Part shown: positions 1 to 7,945 of the stretch, piece after piece
Position numbering within the stretch: the stretch's first letter is position 1
How the letters are laid out: each line of letters begins with the position of its first letter
NCBI RefSeq assembly: GCF_000307165.1
Contig: NC_018704.1
Span: forward strand, 310,001-374,000
Source: Amphibacillus xylanus NBRC 15112
GTDB lineage: Bacteria; Bacillota; Bacilli; Bacillales; Amphibacillaceae
Length of the DNA stretch: 64,000 bases
Direction: 5' to 3'
Notes under the pieces: model-generated
Told to the model about the DNA's origin: nothing
Seen by the model: the letters and a program-made list of their open reading frames with translations, nothing else
Databases searched by the model: none
Program-made: the position numbers and the translations under genes

Positions 1-170
1 AATATTTTAAATCAACAGAAATACCAGATGGAACTTATTTTGTGATGGGTGATAATCGTAAATTTAGCTATGACAGCAGAGCATTTGGTGTGATTGATGA
101 AGATTCAATTATTGGCGAAGTTGTTTTTAGAATCTGGCCGTTAGATTCAATCGGTATCGTTAAACCATAA
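1..170 (+). CDS. lepB: Signal peptidase I, C-terminal part (5' end outside window)
   Basis: The open frame begins before the window; codons are in phase from base 3 and stop with TAA at 168-170. The peptide contains VMGDNR and YDSRAFG followed by GEVVFRIWPL. This is the C-terminal box of type I signal peptidases, which cut signal peptides at the outer face of the membrane. The catalytic Ser and Lys lie upstream and cannot be seen. It ends about 70 bases before the TPP riboswitch and is probably a separate transcription unit. Family assignment is firm; which sip paralogue it is cannot be told. Confidence 0.9.
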   Translation, partial: YFKSTEIPDGTYFVMGDNRKFSYDSRAFGVIDEDSIIGEVVFRIWPLDSIGIVKP

Positions 171-240
171 TCAAGATTTTTGCATAAAAAATTAGTTTGT
201 GTTTAGATGAAGATACAAAAATTAAATATGTTTTTTTCCA

Positions 241-325
241 CTAGGGGCGCGTATGACGCTGAGATAAAGATTTTTCTTTGGTCCCTTTGAACCTGATTAG
301 GTTAGTACCTACGTAGGAAAGTGGA
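241..325 (+). promoter_or_regulatory. TPP (THI-box) riboswitch aptamer
   Basis: Conserved THI-box strings occur in the right order: GGGGCGC, GCTGAGA, CCCTTTGAACCTGAT, then GGTTAGTACC and ACGTAGGAAAGTGG. It sits 96 bases upstream of thiD and is followed by a terminator hairpin, so thiamine pyrophosphate should switch off thiDME by transcription termination. Identification is by established motif; ligand control is inferred from the family. Confidence 0.95.
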
Positions 326-363
326 GCATTTCTTATATTATTTGGATTATTTATTAATAATGT

Positions 364-394
364 AAACCGCTCCTATGTTAGGGGTGGTTTTTTT
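364..394 (+). terminator. Riboswitch expression-platform terminator
   Basis: An 11-bp stem (364-374 with 380-390, two G-U pairs) has a 5-base loop and runs into seven T. It lies between the TPP aptamer and thiD, the position expected for ligand-dependent termination. Confidence 0.85.
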
Positions 395-420
395 ATTAAA
401 AATTTTAAGGGGGAAATGCA

Positions 421-1245
421 ATGTCTAATGTAAAAATAGCTCTAACAATAGCGGGTACAGATCCAACTGGTGGTGCCGGGATTCAAGCGGATTTAAAAAC
501 ATTTCAGGAGCGGGAAGTTTATGGCATGAGCGTTTTAACATCTGCAGTAGCGCAAAATACTTTAGGGGTTCTAGATATTCACCATCTGCCACTTGATTTC
601 ATTAATCAACAGCTAGAGTCAGTTTTTTCTGATATAAAACCAAATGCGATTAAAACAGGAATGATCGCGACAATTGAAATGATGGAATTAATTTCGCATT
701 ATTTACGAGAATATCCTGAAATCCCATACTGCTTAGATCCTGTAATGGTTGCAACAAGTGGTGATGTATTAATGGAAGAGATCTCACAGACTATTATAAA
801 AGAACAGTTAGTTCCATTAGCTACAGTGGCTACACCAAATTTGTCAGAAGCAGAGATATTAGTTGGAAGGTCAATTCGCACGATCGAAGAAATGGAAAGA
901 GCAGCTATTGAAATTGTCGCTGAACTTGGAGCTAAAACTGTTGTCGTTAAAGGAGGCCATCTTGATGGTGAGGCAATAGATGTTTTTTATGATGGTAATC
1001 AGTTGTATCATCTAAGTTCAGAGCGATTTCATACGGTTCATACACATGGAACGGGCTGCACGTTCTCTGCTGTAATAACTGCAGAACTTGCCAAAGGAAA
1101 ATCAATTTTTGAAGCGGTCGAGCAAGGGAAGGCTTATATAACCGATGCCATTAAGTATTCATTAGAATTAGGGAAAGGTAACGGACCGACGAACCACTGG
1201 GGTTATCGTTTACAGGGCTTGCCGAATGAGCGTGGTGAGAAATAA
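421..1245 (+). CDS. thiD: Hydroxymethylpyrimidine (phosphate) kinase ThiD
   Basis: ThiD phosphorylates hydroxymethylpyrimidine and its monophosphate to the pyrophosphate used in thiamine synthesis; it is a cytoplasmic ribokinase-fold enzyme. The 274-residue protein opens with the substrate-binding stretch TIAGTDPTGGAGIQADLKTF (about residues 8-27). Near residue 207 it has HGTGCTFSA, the ATP/anion-hole motif with the catalytic Cys/Asp region. The ATG follows AAGGGGGAAATGCA. Its stop overlaps the thiM start (TAATG). It is first gene of a riboswitch-controlled thiDME salvage operon. No de novo gene (thiC) is seen here. PdxK-like activity on pyridoxal is possible in some homologues, but the operon favours ThiD. 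Confidence 0.93.
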   Translation: MSNVKIALTIAGTDPTGGAGIQADLKTFQEREVYGMSVLTSAVAQNTLGVLDIHHLPLDFINQQLESVFSDIKPNAIKTGMIATIEMMELISHYLREYPEIPYCLDPVMVATSGDVLMEEISQTIIKEQLVPLATVATPNLSEAEILVGRSIRTIEEMERAAIEIVAELGAKTVVVKGGHLDGEAIDVFYDGNQLYHLSSERFHTVHTHGTGCTFSAVITAELAKGKSIFEAVEQGKAYITDAIKYSLELGKGNGPTNHWGYRLQGLPNERGEK

Positions 1246-2045
1246 TGAAACAATCAATCATTAAACTTGTTGAACAAATCAAGCAAGAGCGACCATTGAT
1301 CCATAATATCACAAATCAAGTCGTAATGAATTTTACTGCGAATGGATTATACGCACTTGGCGCATTGCCGATTATGGCACATGAAAAAAATGAAGTAAAA
1401 GAGATCGTTGCACATGCAGATGCGCTCGTATTAAATATTGGGACATTAACAACGGAAATATTGGAATCGATGATCGTAGCGGGTCATGCTGCAAATAAAA
1501 AAGGCATTCCAGTTGTGTTTGACCCAGTTGGTGTAGGTGTCACGACATTTCGTAGCCATGCAGCTCAACGAATTATGTCAGAGATTAATTTATCACTTAT
1601 TCGAGGAAATGCAGCAGAGATAAGTCATTTAGCTGGTCTTAGAGCAACAGCTAGAGGTGTCGATGCTTCGGAAGTTTTAGATGGGCCATCTATTATTAAG
1701 CAATCAACTCAGAAGCTTAATGTTCCAATTTTAATGACAGGGAAAGTTGATTATATTGCTAATCAAGAAATTCTTTATCAAGTATCCAATGGATCAGAAT
1801 TATTAACAAAAGTAACGGGTGCGGGATGCTTACTGTCATCAATTGCAGGTGCTTTCTTGGCGGTTAGCGAATCGTGTATTTTAGCAGTAGTAGCTGCAGT
1901 TAGTTATTTTACAATTGCGGCAGAGAAGGCAGCAGAAAAGACATCTTTCCCAGGACAGTTTCAAATTGAATTATTAGATGCTCTATCTAGTATTACTGAA
2001 GCTGATATTATAGATCGACTTTGCTTAGAGAAAGTAGGTGAATAG
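1245..2045 (+). CDS. thiM: Hydroxyethylthiazole kinase ThiM
   Basis: ThiM phosphorylates 4-methyl-5-(2-hydroxyethyl)thiazole, the thiazole half of thiamine salvage. The 266-residue protein has HNITNQVVMNFTANGLYALG near residues 20-39, FDPVGVGVTTFR around 91-102, and VTGAGCLLSSIAGAF near 190, whose GxGC is the anion hole. Length matches the family (about 270). The start codon overlaps the thiD stop by one base and the gene ends 3 bases before thiE, so translation of the three is probably coupled. Confidence 0.93.
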   Translation: MKQSIIKLVEQIKQERPLIHNITNQVVMNFTANGLYALGALPIMAHEKNEVKEIVAHADALVLNIGTLTTEILESMIVAGHAANKKGIPVVFDPVGVGVTTFRSHAAQRIMSEINLSLIRGNAAEISHLAGLRATARGVDASEVLDGPSIIKQSTQKLNVPILMTGKVDYIANQEILYQVSNGSELLTKVTGAGCLLSSIAGAFLAVSESCILAVVAAVSYFTIAAEKAAEKTSFPGQFQIELLDALSSITEADIIDRLCLEKVGE

Positions 2046-2048
2046 TAC

Positions 2049-2696
2049 GTGGTATTTAATCGAGAATCATTAGCTGTCTATTTTATTTTAGGTAGCCAGA
2101 ATGTGAAGGATAAAGATCCGCTTTTCATCTTAGAAGAAGCATTAAAGGGTGGGATCAGTTGTTTTCAATTTCGAGAGAAAGGTTTTAGCGCTAAATCGGG
2201 GTCTGAAAAATATGATTTAGCAAGACAAATGCAAAAGCTCTGTCACCAATATCGCGTTCCGTTTTTTGTCAATGATGATCTTGAACTAGCTATTAATCTC
2301 AATGCAGATGGCATTCATGTTGGACAGGATGATATACCGGTTAATCAGATTAGAGAAATAGCACCTGAAACGATGAAAATTGGCTTATCGACTACATCTG
2401 TAGAAGAAGCGATTGAAGCGGCACGTTTAGGAGTAGATTATATTGGAGTAGGACCAATTTTTCCAACGATGACAAAATCAGATGCTAAAGCGCCAATTAG
2501 TTTATCAGGCATTCAAAAGATTAGAAATGCTGTTTCAGATATTCCGATTGTTGCGATTGGTGGAATTGAGCTGACTGATGTAGTTTCTGTTAGAAAAGCA
2601 GGTGCAGATGGTGTTGCTGTTATTTCAGCAATTAGTTTAGCTGACGAACCCCAGTTAGCAGCTCAAGCATTTGTAAATTTGAGTGCTAATCAATAA
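2049..2696 (+). CDS. thiE: Thiamine-phosphate synthase ThiE
   Basis: ThiE joins HMP-pyrophosphate (from ThiD) and thiazole phosphate (from ThiM) into thiamine monophosphate. The 215-residue TIM-barrel protein shows QFREKG (about 39-44), FFVNDDLELAINLNADGIHV (74-93) with VGQDD following, GVGPIFPTMTKSDAKAP (136-152), and VAIGGI near 167; these bind the pyrophosphate and pyrimidine. It begins with GTG three bases after the thiM stop. The product is activated by ThiL, encoded at about 54.4 kb. Confidence 0.94.
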   Translation: MVFNRESLAVYFILGSQNVKDKDPLFILEEALKGGISCFQFREKGFSAKSGSEKYDLARQMQKLCHQYRVPFFVNDDLELAINLNADGIHVGQDDIPVNQIREIAPETMKIGLSTTSVEEAIEAARLGVDYIGVGPIFPTMTKSDAKAPISLSGIQKIRNAVSDIPIVAIGGIELTDVVSVRKAGADGVAVISAISLADEPQLAAQAFVNLSANQ

Positions 2697-2734
2697 TTAG
2701 ATCTGATTGTTGTATTTCTTAAAGGTAAAAAATT

Positions 2735-2771
2735 GAGAAGCCAATGAATTAAGTTGGTTTCTCGATTTTTT
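2735..2771 (+). terminator. Rho-independent terminator after thiE
   Basis: GAGAAGCCAA pairs with TTGGTTTCTC (one G-U), followed by a T-rich run. It closes the thiDME operon 38 bases after the thiE stop. Confidence 0.8.
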
Positions 2772-2896
2772 AAATGTGCTTAACTAAAATAACTGGATTC
2801 ATAAATATAACAAAAACGACTATAATTAAATTAGTCAGTTAATCTTTCTATATGTTAGAATGTAAAGAGATTAGAAAGAGAGAGGTGTTGACAACA

Positions 2897-3313
2897 ATGC
2901 TTAATAGAAGAATTGAAATTTTCTTAATCATTATGGGGATGGCTATTTTCTTTTTCTTTGGTATTTCAGGAGTGACAATGATCAATGTTCATGGTGATGA
3001 CGAGGCAGCACTTGAAATATACGAACAATTCATGCAAGAGGAAGCCGCTGAACTAGAAAATGTCCCAACCTACGACGAATTTGTTGAAACTTTGCGTACT
3101 GCAGGTGTTATTACGCTAGTGCTAGCTGAAGCTGCTGGAATTGTTAGCATACTATTATTAAAAAATGATAAACGACCAAAAGTGGCAGGTGTTCTTCTTT
3201 TAATAGTAGGTATATTCGTTAGTTCTCTTCAATTCATTATCGCCTTGGTTGGTAGTGTATTCTTTATCATTGCTGCGATGATGGCGTTATTCCGTAAACG
3301 GAAATTAGCTTAA
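2897..3313 (+). CDS. Small membrane protein, DUF4064-like
   Basis: This is a 138-residue protein with a predicted helix at about 8-25, a 45-residue acidic loop with two Asp/Glu clusters, then three hydrophobic segments (about 70-87, 96-112, 113-131) and a basic tail RKRKLA. The layout and the KRPKVAGVLLLIVG stretch resemble DUF4064 proteins of Bacillaceae, whose function is unknown. I start at ATG 2897 because GAGGTG lies 9 bases upstream; an in-frame ATG at 2852 lacks a good ribosome binding site. The gene lies 27 bases before ddl and may be cotranscribed with it. Family call moderate, function unknown. Confidence 0.65.
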   Translation: MLNRRIEIFLIIMGMAIFFFFGISGVTMINVHGDDEAALEIYEQFMQEEAAELENVPTYDEFVETLRTAGVITLVLAEAAGIVSILLLKNDKRPKVAGVLLLIVGIFVSSLQFIIALVGSVFFIIAAMMALFRKRKLA

Positions 3314-3340
3314 AGTACATAGTTAAAGGAGTTGATCTAA

Positions 3341-4441
3341 ATGGGGAAGATAAATGTAGCCATTGTGTTCGGTGGTAAGTCTGCAGAACATGAGGTTTCA
3401 CTTCAATCAGCTAAGAATATTATTGATGCGATAGATCGTGAGAAATACGATGTTGTGTTAATTGGCGTCGATAAGGACGGTTGTTGGCAAGTAAATGAGG
3501 AAGATTCATTTTTACTTAATGAGCACGACCCTAAAGCTATTTCACTCAAAAAAACAAGCAGTAAGATTGCTATTTTACCAGGAGAAAAGCAAGGACAAGT
3601 ATTTGACTATGAGACGAAAGAAGTCTTGCCTCAAATTGATGTTGTTTTTCCAATTATTCATGGAACTCTTGGTGAAGACGGTAGTATGCAAGGATTATTA
3701 AGAACGCTTAATCTGCCTTTTGTCGGGGTTGATTTATTAGGTTCAGCGGTAAGTATGGATAAAGATTTTGCCAAGCGGATTTTACGTGATGCAGGAATCG
3801 CTGTTGCTAATGGGCTTGTCTATAAGAAATTTGAACAATCAAATATTGATTTCAACTTTGTCCAAAGTAAATTAGGCTTACCATTATTCGTTAAGCCAGT
3901 TAATCAAGGATCATCAGTTGGGGTAAATAAAGTTGAAACAAAGGCTGAGTTCGATCAAGCGATAGCCGAAGCGTATATGTATGACGATAAAGTTTTAATT
4001 GAGGAAGCAATCGTAGGTCGTGAAATTGAGTGTGCTGTTCTTGGTAATGATGAGCCAATTGCTTCATTGCCAGGTGAAATCCTCCCTCAAACAGACTTTT
4101 ACTCATATGAATCAAAATATATTGATGATTCAGGAGCGGTATTGTCAGCACCAGCAGAATTAACGGATGAACAAACGGAAAAAGTTCAAAATGAAGCTAT
4201 TCGAGTGTTTAAGACGTTAGATTGTGAAGGAATGGCGCGAGTTGATTTCTTTATGAAGTCAGATGGAACATTAATCGTAAATGAAGTGAATACTGTTCCC
4301 GGTTTTACGAAAATCAGTATGTATCCTCGATTATGGGGAATAACTGGATTACCATATCCTAAGCTGATTGATCGCTTAATTGAGTTAGCATTCGAGCGTC
4401 ACGAACGAAAGCAACAATTAAAAAGTGCCGTATTTGAATAA
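3341..4441 (+). CDS. ddl: D-alanine--D-alanine ligase
   Basis: Ddl makes D-Ala-D-Ala, which MurF adds to the peptidoglycan precursor. The 366-residue ATP-grasp protein has VFGGKSAEHEVSLQSAKNI (9-27), the ATP-loop region PLFVKPVNQGSSVGVNKV (about 179-196), and the C-terminal metal-binding EVNTVPGFTKISMYPRLW (about 314-331). Length is standard for Ddl. AAAGGAG lies 9 bases before ATG. In many Bacillus the next gene is murF; here ddl is followed by a terminator and a convergent lipoprotein gene. Alr, which supplies D-Ala, is at 36.7 kb. Confidence 0.95.
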   Translation: MGKINVAIVFGGKSAEHEVSLQSAKNIIDAIDREKYDVVLIGVDKDGCWQVNEEDSFLLNEHDPKAISLKKTSSKIAILPGEKQGQVFDYETKEVLPQIDVVFPIIHGTLGEDGSMQGLLRTLNLPFVGVDLLGSAVSMDKDFAKRILRDAGIAVANGLVYKKFEQSNIDFNFVQSKLGLPLFVKPVNQGSSVGVNKVETKAEFDQAIAEAYMYDDKVLIEEAIVGREIECAVLGNDEPIASLPGEILPQTDFYSYESKYIDDSGAVLSAPAELTDEQTEKVQNEAIRVFKTLDCEGMARVDFFMKSDGTLIVNEVNTVPGFTKISMYPRLWGITGLPYPKLIDRLIELAFERHERKQQLKSAVFE

Positions 4442-4443
4442 TA

Positions 4444-4510
4444 AAAAACCTTCAATCGTTAGTGAATTTGAAATTAACTTCAAAATCAGCTAATCATTGA
4501 AGGTTTTATG
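4444..4510. terminator. Bidirectional terminator between ddl and the lipoprotein gene
   Basis: AAAACCTTCAATCGTTAG (4445-4462) pairs with CTAATCATTGAAGGTTTT with one mismatch, across a 30-base loop. A and T runs flank it, so it can serve both convergent genes. Confidence 0.7.
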
Positions 4511-4513
4511 TTT

Positions 4514-5413
4514 TTATTCAGAAGTGTTCCTGTTGTTTTTTCTTCGATAGCCAAAATAAATCAAGCCACCAATTGCTGCAATCACGATTAATATTGGTAA
4601 GTTACCAACAATAAAAACAAATAAGTTTGTAGCTCCAATCAACAGATTGTTATAACTAATTAACCACTGTTCCTTAGTTCTTTCCCATACATTTAAATTC
4701 TGTTCATGGGCAAATTCAGTTTGTAGCTCCGTCAAATTGAGTTCAACAGTAGCTAGATCTGCTCGGTTATTAATGTAATTCATTTGACCTTTAATCATTT
4801 CAATTTCGTATTGGACATTCGATAAATCTCTAGAAATATTCAAGAGATCTTCAGTTGACTTAGCTTCCTCCATAAATGCTAAGAGTCGAGCCTCAAGCTC
4901 CTGTCGAGATTTTAGCCGTGTCTCTAAGTCTACATATTGTTCTGTCACATCTTCTCCGACTAAGTCCCGATGCTGAATATAGATTTGATCATGACCATCT
5001 AAAAAGTCAAAAAACAAATTTAAGCTCTCTTGAGGGATGCGGAGTGTCAGATGACCGTAATGCAACTCATCGTCTAAAAGGCTCGTTTGATTTGAAACAA
5101 CGTAACCATTCATCTCATTTACAGTTTGTTCGATGCTTGATACGACTTCTAAATATTGTTTTACTTCCAATTCAAGATAGGCATTATAAATAATTCTTCG
5201 ATTCACGTTTTCTAACTGTTTTAAATCAGGCGCTGTCGGTTCTATTGGATCAATTGGTAGACTTCCAGTTGAACCAATTGACATGTCTGATTCAATCATT
5301 CCACCTTCACTTACAGACATATCATAGCTTGATTCGCTGTCCCTAGCTTCATGACTACTGCAACCAAATAATAATAAGCTTAGTACAACAAGGCCAAACA
5401 TGATTCTTTTCAT
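4514..5413 (-). CDS. DUF4349 lipoprotein
   Basis: The 299-residue protein starts with a lipoprotein signal; the lipobox LLLFGC places the lipidated Cys at residue 18. A Ser/Asp-rich linker follows to about residue 65. The central domain (about 70-255) contains YLELEVKQYLEVVSSIEQTV and a predicted coiled coil around SRDLSNVQYEIEMIKGQ. A transmembrane helix is near 265-289 and the tail is basic. This arrangement is that of DUF4349 proteins, of unknown biochemical role at the outer membrane face. It is monocistronic, with AGGGGG upstream of ATG. Confidence 0.85.
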   Translation of the reverse strand: MKRIMFGLVVLSLLLFGCSSHEARDSESSYDMSVSEGGMIESDMSIGSTGSLPIDPIEPTAPDLKQLENVNRRIIYNAYLELEVKQYLEVVSSIEQTVNEMNGYVVSNQTSLLDDELHYGHLTLRIPQESLNLFFDFLDGHDQIYIQHRDLVGEDVTEQYVDLETRLKSRQELEARLLAFMEEAKSTEDLLNISRDLSNVQYEIEMIKGQMNYINNRADLATVELNLTELQTEFAHEQNLNVWERTKEQWLISYNNLLIGATNLFVFIVGNLPILIVIAAIGGLIYFGYRRKNNRNTSE

Positions 5414-5534
5414 AAATAGACCCCCTTAATTAGTCTAGCTACACAATCAGACGCTCTTTGTTGAAAAAGGTTACGCTTCATATTTTCATTATATACCAAT
5501 AATAAATAATAAAAATAGAAAAAAATGCTTTACT

Positions 5535-5572
5535 AATGAATTAATATACTTTATTATGAATAATAATACATC
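5535..5572 (+). promoter_or_regulatory. Tandem ArgR/AhrC-like boxes upstream of argF
   Basis: Two 18-base sites (5535-5552 and 5555-5572) are spaced 2 bases apart. Each begins with a form of ATGAAT followed by A/T-rich bases and a C at position 15. They match the Bacillus ARG box (CATGAATAAAAATKCAAK) at roughly 12-13 of 18 positions. ARG boxes usually act as pairs two helical turns apart, as seen here. They lie about 90 bases before argF. Binding is inferred. Confidence 0.55.
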
Positions 5573-5660
5573 TAAACTAATAGTGCTCGGACTAGAGACT
5601 AGTTAATGATGCGTTCTTGTCAACGCATTTTGTGAAAAAATAATATAGAGAGGGTGCATC

Positions 5661-6605
5661 ATGATGAATAATAATAAATTTAAGGGTCGAGATTTTTTAA
5701 CTTTACTTGATTATTCAACAGAGGAAATATCTTATCTACTCCAATTGGCCAAAGAGCTCAAAGCAAAACAGAAGGCAGGCAAAACCTATCAACCATTACT
5801 AGGAAAAGTTTTGGGGATGATTTTTGAAAAATCATCAACACGCACTCGTGTTTCGTTTGAGACTGGGATCTATCAATTAGGTGGAACGGGATTATTTTTA
5901 AGTACAAATGATATTCAGTTAGGGCGTGGAGAAACGATATCAGACACTGCGAAAGTATTATCTGGCTACCTTGATGGCATTATGATTCGAACTTATCACC
6001 AATCTGATATTGAAGAATTAGCTAGTCATGCGACAATTCCAATTATTAATGGACTTTCAGATGACTTTCATCCGTGCCAAGTCCTAGCTGACTTACAAAC
6101 AATTGAAGAGGTAAAGGGAACTTTAGCTGGATTAAAGCTTGCCTTTGTTGGAGACGGTAATAATATGGCAAACTCATTAATGATTGGTGCAGCTAAAATG
6201 GGAATGAATTTTAGTATTGCATCACCGAAACAATACTTACCACAAGCATCTATTGTAGAAAAAGCAAAACAAATTGCTCAAGATACGGGGTCCATAATCG
6301 AGGTTACTACAGATCCAATCGCAGCCGTTAAAAGTGCTGATGTTATATATACTGATGTTTGGGCAAGTATGGGGCAAGAAGAGGAGCAAGCAAAACGACT
6401 TAAAGAATTTGCTAGTTATCAAGTCAATCAACAATTACTAGACCATGCAAAATCGGACTATATATTTATGCATTGCTTGCCTGCTCACCGTGGAGAAGAA
6501 GTGGCAGCTGACATTATTGATGGTGTCCATTCAGTCGTGTTTCAAGAAGCAGAAAATCGACTCCATGCCCAAAAGGCATTAATGGTAGCGTTAATGGCAG
6601 ATTAG
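5661..6605 (+). CDS. argF: Ornithine carbamoyltransferase
   Basis: The enzyme transfers the carbamoyl group to ornithine, giving citrulline, or runs backwards in arginine fermentation. The 314-residue protein carries the carbamoyl-phosphate site SSTRTRVSFE (about 54-63), HPCQVLADLQT near 135-145, and the ornithine loop HCLPAHRGEEV near 271-281. GAGAGGG precedes ATG. It stands alone: no arginine synthesis or deiminase genes adjoin it, while carbamate kinase (arcC) is 40 kb away with its own ArgR-like site. Sequence does not separate anabolic ArgF from catabolic ArcB. A weak hairpin with a T-run at about 6613-6641 may end transcription. Confidence 0.93.
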   Translation: MMNNNKFKGRDFLTLLDYSTEEISYLLQLAKELKAKQKAGKTYQPLLGKVLGMIFEKSSTRTRVSFETGIYQLGGTGLFLSTNDIQLGRGETISDTAKVLSGYLDGIMIRTYHQSDIEELASHATIPIINGLSDDFHPCQVLADLQTIEEVKGTLAGLKLAFVGDGNNMANSLMIGAAKMGMNFSIASPKQYLPQASIVEKAKQIAQDTGSIIEVTTDPIAAVKSADVIYTDVWASMGQEEEQAKRLKEFASYQVNQQLLDHAKSDYIFMHCLPAHRGEEVAADIIDGVHSVVFQEAENRLHAQKALMVALMAD

Positions 6606-6705
6606 TCTTTTTATGAGTATGGTAAAACCATCTTCTTTTTTTACCTTAACAGTTCATGATTTGACAAAATCAGTGCTGAATTGCTATTGGCGATTCAATC
6701 GTATC

Positions 6706-6716
6706 CCTGTTATAAT
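6706..6716 (+). promoter_or_regulatory. Extended -10 promoter for murB
   Basis: A perfect TATAAT at 6711-6716 is preceded by TG at the extended -10 position. No good -35 is seen 17 bases upstream. Transcription would begin near 6723, which argues against using the in-frame TTG at 6716 as the murB start. Confidence 0.55.
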
Positions 6717-6769
6717 TGAGATTGTGCAAACTTGAATTTGCAATAAATAGTTTAAAGGATATGATCGAA

Positions 6770-7687
6770 ATGACCAAAAGTCATTTAATAAAAGAAAAGC
6801 TAATTTCAATTGTCGGTGCTGATCATCTTTTAATTGATGAACAGATACGAAACCATACGTATACTAAACTTGGCGGTGCAGCTGATTTCTTTGTGATGCC
6901 AGAGTCAGTTGAACAAATTCAAGAGATTGTTCGTTTTGCAAATGAAGCAAAAGTTCCTTTTACGTTATTAGGGAATGGATCAAATTTAATTGTTCGTGAT
7001 GGTGGTATTCGTGGAATTGTCATGAACCTAAAAAAACTAAATACAATTCGACATCAAGGAGATATGGTGATTGCGGAAAGTGGTGCAAGCATCATTGATA
7101 CATCCTATTATGCACTTAAACAATCGCTATCTGGCTTGGAATTTGCTTGTGGAATTCCAGGTACAGTTGGGGGCGCATTGTATATGAATGCGGGTGCATA
7201 TGGAGGAGAAATTAAAGATTGCTTAGACCATGCGATTGTCATTGATCGCTCAGGTGAACTACTGACATTAAAGAATGAGCAATTTGATTTTGACTATCGA
7301 ACAAGTAATATTCCAGACAATGATTACATTGTAGTCGAAGCGCACTTCAAATTAACTGAAGGTAATCCAGCAGAAATAAAAGCCATCATGGATGATTTAA
7401 CAGAAAAACGTGAATCTAAACAACCATTAGAATATCCGTCATGTGGGAGTGTATTTAAACGCCCACCGGGATATTTTGCCGGTAAATTGATTCAAGATAG
7501 TGGCTTACAAGGAAAAGGCTTAGGTGGAGCAGAAGTTTCAACAAAGCATGCTGGCTTTATTGTTAACAAAGACAACGCCACAGCGACTGATTACATTGCT
7601 GTAATTGAAATGGTTAGAAAAACTGTTAAAGAAAAGTTTGGCGTCGAGCTTGAACGTGAAGTGAGAATTATTGGTGAAGATGAATAA
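6770..7687 (+). CDS. murB: UDP-N-acetylenolpyruvoylglucosamine reductase MurB
   Basis: MurB reduces the enolpyruvyl group to give UDP-N-acetylmuramic acid, the second committed step of peptidoglycan synthesis. The FAD-binding domain shows LGNGSNLIV and CGIPGTVGGALYMNAGAYGG; the C-terminal domain has SCGSVFKRPPGYFAGKLI, with the serine proton donor, and GAEVSTKHAGFIVN. At 305 residues it is the usual size for the short (type II) form of Bacillus. I start at ATG 6770, ten bases after AAAGGA; the frame is open to a TTG at 6716, but that lies in the -10 element. The gene is isolated from other mur genes. Confidence 0.93.
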   Translation: MTKSHLIKEKLISIVGADHLLIDEQIRNHTYTKLGGAADFFVMPESVEQIQEIVRFANEAKVPFTLLGNGSNLIVRDGGIRGIVMNLKKLNTIRHQGDMVIAESGASIIDTSYYALKQSLSGLEFACGIPGTVGGALYMNAGAYGGEIKDCLDHAIVIDRSGELLTLKNEQFDFDYRTSNIPDNDYIVVEAHFKLTEGNPAEIKAIMDDLTEKRESKQPLEYPSCGSVFKRPPGYFAGKLIQDSGLQGKGLGGAEVSTKHAGFIVNKDNATATDYIAVIEMVRKTVKEKFGVELEREVRIIGEDE

Positions 7688-7702
7688 ACATTAATATTTG
7701 AT

Positions 7703-7751
7703 AAAAACACATGAATGAGTTTTAAATTGTCAACTCAGCCATGTGTTTTTA
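7703..7751 (+). terminator. Terminator after murB
   Basis: AAAACACATG pairs with CATGTGTTTT across a loop that itself has a short inverted repeat (GAGT/ACTC). A T-run follows. Confidence 0.7.
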
Positions 7752-7773
7752 TATCAGTAAAAAAGCAATACTA

Positions 7774-7908
7774 TTAATTTTTACTTAAAAAATTTAATTG
7801 ACCTTGTAATAAATTGATGACCTCAGCAACAAGTGTATCTGTAGGCACTTTTTTCTCTAAGTAGATAGCGAGGAAAATTATTCGCTCTACAAATAAAAAA
7901 GTATCAAT
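7774..7908 (-). pseudogene. Possible C-terminal gene remnant
   Basis: On the minus strand an open stretch of about 45 codons ends in TAA at 7774-7776. It reads like real protein, including YLEKKVPTDTLVAEVINLLQ, with balanced amphipathic composition. It has no start codon, and its 5' end runs directly into the terminator of trhO at 7898-7930. I do not recognise the family. A decayed 3' end of a gene once downstream of trhO is the simplest reading; a chance open frame is possible. Confidence 0.35.
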
Positions 7909-7930
7909 GTAATTTTAACATTGATACTTT
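7898..7930 (-). terminator. Terminator of trhO
   Basis: AAAGTATCAATGT and ACATTGATACTTT form a perfect 13-bp stem with a 7-base loop. On the minus strand it is followed by TTTTTTATTT. It ends 16 bases past the trhO stop. Confidence 0.85.
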
Positions 7931-7945
7931 AGGTTAATATATGAA

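Noticed and set aside
5608-5628. ATGCGTT/AACGCAT hairpin before argF as an attenuator
   Set aside because: Only 7 bp, no T-run and no leader peptide or T-box features; ARG boxes explain regulation better.
5633-5650. Rex operator (TTGTGA) ahead of argF
   Set aside because: Only one half-site is present; the second half TCACAA is missing.
6716-6769. Longer MurB reading from TTG at 6716
   Set aside because: The TTG is part of the TATAAT promoter element, and the AAAGGA site fits ATG 6770.
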